Shown in pieces: positions 53,328 to 64,000 of a stretch of DNA of 64,000 nt; the stretch's first letter is position 1, and every line of letters starts with the position of its first letter. This DNA comes from Neurospora tetrasperma FGSC 2508 (taxonomy: Eukaryota > Ascomycota > Sordariomycetes > Sordariales > Sordariaceae): positions 3,044,024 to 3,108,023 of the forward strand of contig NW_009799101.1 of assembly GCF_000213175.1 (NCBI RefSeq). Reading direction: 5' to 3'. Under the pieces are notes generated by a model, which worked only from the letters and a program-made list of their open reading frames with translations, did no database searches and was not told where the DNA came from. The translations under genes were made by a program, and so were the position numbers.

Positions 53328-56300
53328 CTTGCCAGAGTGAGGACTTGGCTATTCTTGTTCTCTCTTGGTTGGACGGGCTGAAGTATTGTCGGAGCCCAGG
53401 AGAGGATAATCTCAATGGGCGGGATGTTGCGAGTATTGATAAAAATGCACCCTGAGATATGTGTTAATGGCCGCTTTTCCACACCTTTACCCCGGTAAAT
53501 GGCCAAATTCGAGGGCAGTTGAATGAACACCGAGATGACCACGAATCGAAAACCATCAAGATGCTAGATCTGAAAAGAAGCGGTTCGGGATTCACCAACC
53601 CCTCAGCCCCTAGGTAAGCCGCAGCACCACCAAGACATGATGTGATGTTACATTAGCGAATGACACCCCCCACTATAGTCAAGCCATCGCCAACTGTTTC
53701 CAATCACAAGCATCCATGGGCTTCAACCCACTGTTTCAAGATGCGCGATGGCGAAGCATTACGCTAGGGATATGCCGTATGGCGAAGCACGAAGACAGAG
53801 GTTGCAACGACGTGCTAGGTAGGACCGTAAAGAATGATGGAAATCGTTTGGCTCGGGCAGCCTGGCTAAGCCGCATTTCAGTCATCGAGATGGCGATGAT
53901 GATGAAGATGGAGGCGCCGAGTCTTGAGTTACCATAGCTAAAGTGTCAGAACTTAGCACAATTTCCTTGTTGATACCCGTCAAAAGCGAATAAACAGTAT
54001 CCATGATGCTGTGTGCTTGTCGCCTCCGAGATTGTGACTCGATGGTTAAAAACTATGAGTACACACATCTCCTGCAAGAAGTTGAAGAGCGAACTTCCAT
54101 CATGTTCAGTTTGGGAAATCCAACTCTATTGCCCGAGCCCTAAAAAGGGAAGCTACCTAAGCTAAGGCTTAAAGAGGCCCGTGCACAGCTGTTCTTCTGA
54201 CCATCGATTTTGTGAAGAGAATGGAAGTCAAAAGCAGGAAGGCAGGGAAAGAACATCCATCTATCAATCCGCAGCGGACATGAAAGCCTCCCCGTACCTT
54301 CCGCGAACATGCCCTAACATGGAATTAGGTGTGCCGTGCATGTCAGCGATGCGAGATGGTGTACTGCTTGGGTGCCTTCAGTTCACACCCCCATTCTTGT
54401 GGAAGTAGTTTTTTTTGGAATTCTTCTTCTCTCCATCCATCGCTTAAACAACTCCACATACCCTACAACATCGTCAACTCATTACAGCATCATCGCCACA
54501 AAGCTTGTCCCACACCGTCGGGACCAGATGGCAGATTACCGAAATGACAAACAGGGACCGTTCAATGGGTAGAGTACCCCACCGCCTCTTTGTTTCGAGG
54601 TATTTCCGCTACAGTTCGACAAACTGCATTTCCCTTTTCGTGTCGATCTGGGACCATCTTACGGTAGCTTGTTTCATCCATCACATATCCTACCCTTTTC
54701 CAGGAATGTATGTATCTCGGTCAAAGTTGCGATGATGAAGGCACAGCCACGGCGAGGTCTTCAGCTGGGGTGTCATTGTCCCAGCGTCCCTTGAACCCGA
54801 CCCCACCAAAGGTACTGCCCAGGGGCATCCCGCTTAAACTAGAGGTCTTGAGAATAGAGGTATGAGGATGGCTTTTGCATTTTCCATCCTTCCAAGACAT
54901 TCACAAAAAGTCTTTCCAAGAGCGCCAGTCAAGGTATGTATACCTAAAAGTACTTTGCGCCGTCCACTTCCCTTTTTTCCGAGCTTGAGAGAGTCGGGTA
55001 CCGGAATAGTTACACTAACAGCTGGATTCAAGAAGTAGTGACTCGCTGGCATCTCAGGGCTCCCCGCCACCACTTCAGGCCGCTGAGCTGTCATAAAAAC
55101 AACCTCATACAGGGCCTTTTTCAGGCGCGTTACCCGACGTTTATAATCCAGCTTTTCATGGAGGAACATACGCACAATCATTCCGAGTTATACGACATCG
55201 TACCTTTACGCTGCTACGGCGTCTCGATGACATCGCCATGCCCCCGCATGAGAATTTCAACCATATGATTGTTCGTGAATCGCAGAAGGTGGTGGCAGTT
55301 GGGATATTCCCTCCTCAACCACCCAAGACCTCGGAACCAACCACACGTAGGTTCGGCCCTTCCCGCCACCGTTTGGTCAGAGTCCGGTCACGGTCCGACG
55401 GCCGGGTCCGTGGGTCCACAAGTCTATTACGCCTTTTTCTGTACCACGGAGTGTGGGAGCACGGAAGCACCGGCGCAGCAGGCGGGTCATCGTCCGACTC
55501 CCCTATGTAGTGTACTGTACACGTGTAGCCCACTGCGGCGCCGCACACCGGTACCCAAAGGCATGGCGGTCCAAAGGCTGGCAGACGCATCCCTCGGCCA
55601 TTTTGCAACGTGGGCAGTCCCATGGGACCCCTTGAACTGCAACCTCATGCAACGATGCAGGTCATGGCCACCACGAGGCGCCTGGTCCTGGAATTGGTGA
55701 ATACTTTCCAAATCCTTGTCGCTTAGCCTTCTTCTCTCGCTCATCTTTGCAAAACACTAGACATCGCCGACGATGAACCGCTAAAAGTGCTTGTCCGGCA
55801 TGTCAGGCGTCCCAGTTGCCGGACTGTCCATCCTATCCGTAACACCTTTTCGAGGACCCCCAGATCATCAGCGGCCAAGACTGAGCCCCCCTGAGAGTCT
55901 GGCTTTTGTTCATCTGCCAGTGTTGTAGCAGCCATTGTTTGACCTGCAAGGGCGGGTCTGCTCCGCCAATTGCGTGTGCCCAGTTGTTGTTGTTTCGGTT
56001 GGTAGGCTTGAACCCCCATCTTCGTCAACCCTCTCAGCCTACTTTTGGCCTTTTGTCTTCGGCGCGGGGATACCGTTGTCCGAAAAAAGAAAGAAAATAA
56101 CAAGAAAATAGTCAACGAGGCGTATGCACCGTTGACTGTTCCGTTTTACACATTGGTGCCCAGGACCCGATGCACGCCTCTTTCTCAACGTTGCGAGCCG
56201 TTATCAGGCGCCATAGGGAAACTCGCTCAGTCAAACTCCGGACTAGTTCCCACTAGTTGTCGTTGGCCAACAAGCCGTCGAATTCACCGGCCACGGTCTG

Positions 56301-57427
56301 GCTCCTGGCGAGGCCGTGATTCGAAGGTTGAAGAATATCGGACTTGGCATTTGACGGTATTGACTCGGCGATGGGTTGAAAGGGGGTTGACGCATGCATG
56401 CACATGCCGATTGCTTTCTTTTTCCTCTCTGAACGTATCTGAACTGGCTTCAACGGTCAATTGTCCAAAGAAACATAAACAGGGCATGAGGCCAGGCCTG
56501 TCCGGGTTCTTTGTCTCATTTCTATCTTCAAGCCCCCTGCCCGCAAATCCCAGGGTCCTCCCAGAAAAACAACGCAACCCCTCAGTCTCAACTCCGAGCT
56601 GGTACCACAATCCACGGACCGTATTATCTCGCCGAAAATACGATATCCGTCCTCCGAGACAATTCTCCAAGCAGCGAACAAGGTAAGAACCAACTGGAAT
56701 TCCTAGCAAAAGAACCCTATGTCTGTGTATTCGAATAGATAGTTCCATGGTAGGTCGTGGCCGGCGGACGAAGTCTGTGGCGGGATTTTCCTAGGGGCGA
56801 TGAAGCAGTTACCCCACAAGATGGAGCTACCCGAACAGACAGAGTTTAGGGTTCCGCCGCGCAGGGACAGGCTGAGACAGGGCAGAGCACGCCAACCAAG
56901 GTCAAGACGCGAATACAAGCCTCTCGGGAGATACCCATAGTCCCATAGGCACCCACGTTGTCGGAACCGCCGAGGAATCCTCGTAGGCCTAGCTAAATGC
57001 TAACAAGCCGACTTCATCCAGGCGCGACCACTCGAGAAGACATTCTTCAGATCCAGCACATCTTCGCTAAGTTTCTGTGCTCGGGACGTGCTCGAGGAGA
57101 CCACGCTACGCCATATCAATTATCCAATTTCCCGGGCCAGGTTATATTGCAGCTTTAGTGGGCGCCGGATGGTCCTATCAGGCCAAGACAAGCCGAACCA
57201 GCGTCTATAGCCAAGCTAGCAGCCGGTACATCGTACTCGGTTTCGATCCAAATATCACCACCCGACCCGAGCTAAAACACGTCCATCGTTCGATTTCTCC
57301 GCTCGTCACATCGGCTTCCATCCCATCGCATCGACTCGTCCTTTGACTAGCACGAGACACACCAGCAAGCACAAGCCCCCAACGTCGCCGATTTCACTCT
57401 GAAATTTAGCCAGACGGATTGCCGACA
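53328..57427. other. 4.1-kb gene-poor region
   Basis: Upstream of both the HeLo gene (-) and the Zn2Cys6 gene (+), so it should contain both promoters. Small frames on both strands (e.g. 55269-55700 +, 56045-56686 +) have no family resemblance. Confidence 0.5.
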
Positions 57428-59651
57428 ATGGAGCCCTTCTCGCCCGAAGCCCCACACTGCAACGGCACCTCCAGTAGCAGCTCGCCCGCAGTGTCCAGCA
57501 ACAGCCCGGGGACGGCGACCTCGGGCACCGTCCGGAACGGGTCGGTGGCTACGACGACATCACAGCCATCAGTACCTCCCCCTTCCGTTCCAGCGGCGTG
57601 TCTCCCTTGTGTGAGTTTGTTATTCCAGATCACAACACTGTTTCCTTTAAAAAATAAAAAAATAAAAAAAAATGTTCGCCCGTGTGCTAACAAAACCTCG
57701 GCCAAATAAAGCGAACCAAACATCTCAGATGCGATGGAAATCACCCGTGTGGCCGTTGCACCACGACCGGCATCGTCGCCGACTGTGCCTATATTGCTTC
57801 GCGCCGTGGGTACAAAGGCCCTCGTAGAAACCCCAATAACCCTACTCCCGGTGCCAATCCCAATAAGCGACATGCGTCCTCATCGCCCCCTTACGCGGGA
57901 ACTACTCCTGACAGCTGCCCCATGATGTTGGGGCATGCGCCTGTTACCATGGCCACACCCTCCGTTCATGCCTTCAACCCTTCCGTCGTTTTGCCGGACC
58001 AGTCGCAGCTCTCCTTCCCGTCAACCCCCTCCGTTGCGAGCATCCCCGTCTACAGGAATAACTATATGATGGACGGCACCGCTATGACATTGGCGACACA
58101 GGCCGCTCCGCCCATCCAGCCTCCCGCAGCAAGTTTGCCAGAGCGTTGTTTCGAGGCTTTCTACCACTATTTCCACGCCGGTCATCCGTTCGTCTTGCCC
58201 AAGAGGAACTTGGTTGAATTGCTCAAGAGCAACTCAGAGCCAAACCTTCCAGTATTGATGGCCGCCATGAGATATATTGGTTCACTTTACGTTGATGCAG
58301 GCCCTGCCAAGGCCAGATTTCTGGATGAAGCCATTCAGCTGTGCTACGCCCCGGGTGTGCGCAAGGACGGATTCTTGATCCAGGCGCTCCTGCTTATCAT
58401 CATTGGGTTGGACGGCAGTTGCGAGCAAGAAAGAGCTCGGGAACTCCTTGCTATTTGTGAAAGATATGCCATCGAAATTGACCTTAACAAGCGGCAATTT
58501 GCTGTCATGCATGGCCGAGGCGATCCGATCATGGAGGAAAGTTGGCGGCGAACCTGGTGGGATCTCTATGTCTGCGATGGCATGATTGCTGGTGTTCACC
58601 GGGTGACCAACTTTCTGTTGTTTGATATCATGACCGATGTTGGCCTTCCCTGCGAGGAGGAGGAGTACCACAAAGGGGTATGTGTTTTCCCAACAGCAAT
58701 GAGATACCGATGTTTGAATGTTGACTAACCTGGGATTGTTTTCAGTGCATCCCTTCACCGATGAGTCTTGAGGACTTTGACGATAAGGAGTTCCAGGACG
58801 AAGACCGAGAGTTCTCATCATTTGCATATCGTGTTGCCGCAGCCAGAAATCTGGGCAGGATGATGCGGATGCCGAACGTCATGTTCCCGGATGCGGCAGA
58901 GGTGGACAAGATGGAGGCACATCTGTCCAATTGGAGAATGCATCTTCCGGATAACAAAAGGGATGATCTCGATAAGAATTGCCAGCTTGATGAGATGATG
59001 TTCCAAGCGCACTTTATCACCCATGCGTAAGTCATCACTGCACCAATCCCGACAAAGCCATGTTCAGGAAAATGTGTACTGATGCCCTTCACAACCCATA
59101 GGTGCACCATTATGCTCCACCAGCCTCTTTCCCAGCTTGACTCTTCGCCAGTCCAAGCCGTCAACTCTTGCGCGCCTCACAGGCCCGTCCACTCAGGCGA
59201 TCAATACAACGCCCATACTAAGCACACTGTCACGGCGGCCTGCGAGATCAGCAAGATGATCACGCAAGCTGTTCCCGTGACCAGCCATACGCACTTCTTC
59301 ACGTGCGTCGTAACCCTCTCTTCCATCGTCCACCTGTCCAAGTGGGCCCTCTACATGATTGAAGATGAGGCCGACCTCCGCCAGCAAATCCGGCTGAACA
59401 TTGGCGCCCTCAACAAGCTCAGCAAGGTCTGGAAGGCGGCCAATACGGCTTGGGGCCAGGTCAAGGGCGTGGCGCAGGAGATCTACCGCCAAAAGAAGGT
59501 GCAGCAAATCACCCCGGCTTTCTGGGTCGGCTATACCCAGGAACAGATGATGACATCCATTCAGGCGGACGAGAGCATCATAAGCGAGTTCGACCAGGGG
59601 CTGATTGCTCAAGTTGGCATTGCTCAAGTTGGCGTCACTCAAGCTCAGTGA
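57428..59651 (+). CDS. Zn2Cys6 transcription factor with fungal-specific regulatory domain (659 aa)
   Basis: Four exons in phase: 57428-57610, 57712-58677, 58746-59026 and 59102-59651. The introns have consensus donors (GTGAGT, GTATGT, GTAAGT) and branch sites (GTGCTAAC, TGACTAAC for the first two). Intron 1 interrupts the zinc cluster: CLPC | RTKHLRCDGNHPCGRC and a final Cys eight residues on, spacing C2C6C5C2C8C, a textbook binuclear zinc cluster at about residues 58-87. From about residue 165 comes the regulatory domain (CFEAFYHYFHAGHPFVLPKR, ARELLAICERYAIEI, ESWRRTWWDLYVCDGMIAG), the middle-homology pattern of fungal C6 regulators such as XlnR-type proteins. The C-terminus ends in a Gln/Val-rich short repeat (AQVGIAQVGVTQAQ). 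The ATG at 57428 is the first in frame. Regulated pathway unknown; no enzyme cluster lies beside it in the window. Confidence 0.93.
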
Positions 59652-62600
59652 GCTGATGGCGTCGATAAGGTGATGCGTCTTGTCTTGGTTTGGGATGAGG
59701 GACTCAAAGAGAAATCGCAAGTGGATGGTATAAGATAATCTTGGTAGTTGCAAAGCGGGTAGAAAGGCAGGAGGAGGGTCTTGTACTTAAATAGTCGGCT
59801 CTGGGTTGTGGATTTTCAAAACAACGACAAGGCCAACAGGGGCGTGTCTGGGCGCGCGCCTTCAAGAGTGCAGTACCTCGCGAGCAAGTAAGGTAGTTAC
59901 AGTACGCTTGGGCTCGCTTGGCTGCTTGGACATAGTTTTGGGTTACATAAAATATCCTAGTAAATATCATGATTGGTTATCGGTCTCTCGAACGGGGGTG
60001 GTTCGGCGTTCGCTTTTCAGTGAGGATACTACCAAGTCCCCGGATAACTAACCGCCGATAGTTCGCCGATAGTTTTGCCACATGGGCTCCTCGTCGAACT
60101 GAGAGGGTCAGAGTCCGGACTCTACCATTGGATATCGGCTTATTATTGCGGGCATGTGTATCCCCGCGTGCTCCGATGTCAGGGGATGCTACGGGGTCAA
60201 TCCCAAGGTGCTGGACCGATCATAAGGCTGGAACCTGGGAAGTCGGCGACAACGCGGAAGACTTCTCCGGGTTGCATTACATTGTGTTGTTGAAGATCAG
60301 AGTGTCGTTGGGTAACATCGCGAATCATTTCGCCGAAGACAAATCAAGATCGCGACGCACTTGGCTCCCTCAAGTCTGTCTTGGGCTTCCATATCTCTCA
60401 GGATGGAGAATATATACGTTGCACGGTCTCTTCGCCGAGAGCTATACGGCGACCGAGTCAGGATGGTTACGGCGACAACGGGCATCTTGTGCGTTGGTGA
60501 AGACGAAGTCACGTCGGGGATTTACCGTCAGTATCGCCACCTGCCAGTCGCTAAAGCCTCGCGATCCTTCGTTCGTTCGGTTACTAGTGTAGCGTGAACT
60601 CGCAAGACATAGCCGTCTTCCGGCTGTGTACCGAGCATCTACACTAGAGGGCCGAAGCCCTAGCGAGTCCAACCTCCGAGTCTAAAACTACCTTGATACC
60701 TGAAAAGCCGGCATCTCTTCGCCGAATCTCAAGTCCGCCCGGGGATAATACTCGGCGACGTCAACATAACTGAGTTACATTTGATTTCAAGGCGACCGAT
60801 GACAGGCAACGGAATGATGACCGCCTCCAAGCGACCATGCTAATGAGTGGCATTTTCACTTCACTTCACCATACCCTTCCGTCTGTGTTTTCGTGGAATT
60901 ACCCTTGTGTATACGGCGCAACAGACTTGACGGGATGATGACAACCCACATGGGACATATGGTTGTCAGCCGCCCGCCTTCGCCGTTCGGGATCCGGTTG
61001 CTGCAATCTGGAAAGGTGGGAGGGTTTGTAATACCCACCTAGGGCCGTCTCGGAATTAAAAGGTTGAAACAGGCATGTCTCGCCGAAGAGACAACGTGGT
61101 GGTGGTGTGGACGAAGAACTAGTGCCTTGTTCTGTCTTGGGTGATATCGATCTTTGGATGTCGGCGATGCTCGTCATGATTATCAAGAGCCTCATGAACC
61201 CAATCTTTCCTCCATTCATATCTTGAACCCCGCCTGTACGCAACACCGAGGCCCCGAACCATTCTTTTAAAACGTATGTGGAATAAGACTTAATCGGCAA
61301 CATCCATTAATCGACGTGAACCCAATCTGCCACGCTACACGCCGACCTACCTACGCCTTGCAAGGGCATCATCTCAGCGTAGCGTTGAACCCCGAATGCA
61401 ACACCATCTCGCCATTCAGTCGCCGTCAACATCAGCGGCACAACAGTGATCGGCCAAGTATGCTCAGCCGCCAACGCAACTTTGTACTGAATTATAAGCG
61501 AATCATTACCTCGTAACATTCGGAGACTTCAGAGATGCTGAACATGTCTTCCGTACCTACCTTATCGTTGAGAGCGTCAAGTCAGCTTTGAGGAAACTCT
61601 TGCTTCGTGGTAGGGATGCTATGATTGGATGGATGGAAATCATGTTGAATGGGATACCAAGCCAGATACAGCCAGTTTCTGTACATTTTGCGGAGTTTAT
61701 TTGCTGTCTTTGGGGTTTCAGGACCTCGCTTGATGATGAGCATGAAGCTCTAAACCATAAAGCCGCTGGCCAACACCAGGATATTTTGACTTAGCGCTGA
61801 TCACAAACCCAGTCTCCAAGCCGCCAGTAACCGAGCGCCAGGTAGCATTGTTGACAGCTAGCTTCATAAGGCTTCAGGCTGCGATTCAGAAAGGAATGTA
61901 ACCTGAGGTGATTGTGCTCCTGGACTTGAATTGCCGTTCTGGTGATAAATAGGTAGTAGCTTGAAGTTAGGTTTGTGTTGCTTGGCTCCCGACTCCCAAT
62001 TCCTAGGGGAAGGTTGACTTTCGGCCTACGTACAACACGATCTTCATCAGACAAGACAAGCTGACACAAGACAAGAGGGAAGGGGGGGAGAAGAAAGAAA
62101 GAAGAGTACTTGGTCGATCGGATGACGAGAACACTAATCTAGTGTAGTTTCCGGGGGCAAGAGAAGCACTGTAATCAAACAAACACGGGCAACCCGCCTG
62201 AACAATTGTTACAGATCACAGTGTCGGGGATCTGGAGTTAACGTATCAACGTATCAGTTCAACATCTCTCTTTTTCGATCATCAACCATACAACTGGTAA
62301 CTGATTGGCCCATCTTGCTACATCCAAGCTCGACGACGCAAAAAGCAATACCACAGTATCATAGATACTCCGGGGCTTGGCCAGATGATGTGTGCCTAGA
62401 TCGGATTTAGTCCGACTCGCAAGTCAACGGGTCATGCTTTTCCACTTTTGCAGATGGAGTACACAATCTGCCTGGAGATCAATCAACACAGTTGGACGCC
62501 GATTTTTAGGGTCTTGATTGTACGGTCTACCTGTTCCAACCTCAATGTTTGTTCAGAAGGGCTTCATGTAGATGCGGAATTGATCATACGATGGCGCTTG

Positions 62601-64000
62601 CATATCGATGAAAGACAAAAAGAAAGAGAGAAGGTATCAAAAAGCAAAGAGAATCGGCAAAGCCAAGTCGAGCCAAGGAAACGCCCCCAAATTCCGTCCG
62701 CCATCCACTATCACCCTCTTGTACCGCCCCTGAAAAAAGGTTTCTTTCGTTAATAAGGGATAGGTGTGTTCAGTACACCCTGGTTCTGTTCGGGCCGGGA
62801 AACAACCTCCTCACAATTTACTTTTCAATCCTTTGTTTTCATTATTTTATCCTCAGGTATTTTCTTCTCGCGATGAACAGATGGAGCTGAATGACTAACG
62901 TCTGATCATCGTCGTTGCCCTCGCTGTCATCATATGCAAAGATCCACACAGACAAGACAGCTTTGCTTGCGCCTTCCACTTGCACGATGCAAAATGCGAA
63001 CCACCAAAAATGCATTCTTGACACCTACAAACGTTGATCCTCATCCGGGAGCTAGAGCTAGCTGCATGCAAGTGCTTTCTTTTTCGAGATCAGCCAAGAC
63101 ACGATCAGCCAAACAAGAAAGGCATAGGTGAGCCATCTTGTTTCGATACATAGCAAACTACTTTCCTTTCCCTGCAACAATCGAGCGAAGGATGGCAGAC
63201 AGTCCATTCTCGAGAGAGAATTTGGTGGCGCTCGGTGCTTGAAGGAAGCAAACATCACCACCGGTGATGAGGCTTTACAGAACCCCCCAAGCGGTGGAAC
63301 GATTTTTATCGTGAGGAGGAGTACGAGAGAGACATGGGATGCCAGCCAGTCACTAAAGAAACATGAATCGCTTCAGCCATACCCGAGACAGGGCATACAC
63401 GGAAAAGAGACACGGTACGGTATGTACAGAGAGCAGAGGAGAAAAGAAAAAGTATCGGGCTTTGTCTCACTTGTCAAACCGGACGGAGTAAGGAACAAGG
63501 AACAAGAGGACGGGATCTAGGTACTATGTATGTCAGTACTAAGAAAGAACGTCTATGCGCTGACGACAGTGTGCGGGAATAAGTTACTGAATGGAAGTCA
63601 CTTTCCATTCCCTCGCTTTATCTCTTCGCCGCCAAAACAGTCGGTAGTAGCACGGTACTGCAGTGTAGAACGGCTAGGGCACGGGGGTATCTGAGGGAGC
63701 TGATATGTATCTTGTAAGCGCGCTGCGACCAATAGGGAAGGGAGGGCTTGGATGGGTAACTCTTTTCCTTTTCGGAAGATGGACAGACAATGGCCCCCAT
63801 TCCAATTCCATGTTCCCTGGGTTATGGGCGGTATCACACTCCGTGTACCAGGGACCGTATGGGTGGTATGGATGCCATTGTTTCGGGTCGCACTGGTCGG
63901 CGAGGTTTGTGGCAGAAATAAGCTGCATCGGGCTTCTTGGTATGGCTTGTCTGTCTTCGTAGCCTTGTCTTCACTGGAATGGGGGGGGGGGGGGGGGGGT
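59652..64000. other. 4.3-kb region with no supported gene
   Basis: Only small overlapping frames. Between about 59.95 and 61.5 kb the word CGCCGA (and TCGGCG) recurs often, with small inverted repeats near 60584-60670. The window ends in a G homopolymer from about 63980. Confidence 0.5.
60053..60074. repeat. 11-bp tandem duplication (CGCCGATAGTT x2)
   Basis: Two perfect adjacent copies at 60053-60063 and 60064-60074, within a stretch rich in the same CGCCGA word. Confidence 0.85.

Noticed and set aside
54318-54407. CRACQRCEMVYC reading, reminiscent of a Zn2Cys6 start
   Set aside because: Only four Cys fit, the spacing is wrong, and no regulatory domain or open frame continues; too weak to call a relic.
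63980-64000. G homopolymer at the end of the window
   Set aside because: A simple homopolymer like the one at 34077; it could be a true run or a sequencing limit, and no function can be inferred.

Overview
The window looks like nuclear chromosome sequence from a filamentous ascomycete of the order Sordariales, most probably Neurospora or Sordaria. Introns are short (57-101 nt in most cases), with GTAAGT-like donors and CTAAC branch sites. Gene families are fungal (Zn2Cys6 regulators, a HeLo-domain protein, a COG1 subunit, a Mip1 with a long low-complexity tail). Intergenic spaces run from 0.3 to 8 kb. There are no operons or plasmid/phage features and no CRISPR array. From memory, not checked, the order tel1 - RING protein - mip1 - calponin-like gene matches a Neurospora crassa linkage group.

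Positions 1-38.5 kb are gene-dense. In order: the 3' end of the Tel1/ATM checkpoint kinase (+); a RING protein with SUMO-interaction-like motifs (-); mitochondrial DNA polymerase gamma Mip1 (+); a calponin-homology/transgelin-like protein (-); an NDUFAF2-like complex I assembly factor (+); an unrecognised 648-aa protein (+); the COG1 Golgi tethering subunit (+); a large glycosyltransferase of the sterol glucosyltransferase type (-); an intron-containing tRNA-Pro(AGG) (+); a 1000-aa zinc-cluster regulator (-); and an unrecognised His/Asn-rich protein with very small 5' exons (-). Three neighbours in the first 11 kb (Tel1, the RING protein, Mip1) all concern genome maintenance.

Positions 38.5-64 kb are gene-poor. 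About 8 kb upstream of a C2H2 transcription factor holds no intact gene, but does hold a probable decayed gene around 42.0-43.3 kb. The C2H2 gene has a 1.3-kb first intron and an apparent 3'-UTR intron. Then come a HeLo-domain/pseudokinase protein (-), whose layout recalls the necroptosis effector MLKL and fungal incompatibility effectors, and a classical Zn2Cys6 regulator (+). The last 4.3 kb show no gene.

Exon boundaries were worked out by hand from splice signals and reading phase. They are strong for tel1, the RING, calponin-like, NDUFAF2-like, C2H2 and last Zn2Cys6 genes, and weaker where stated.
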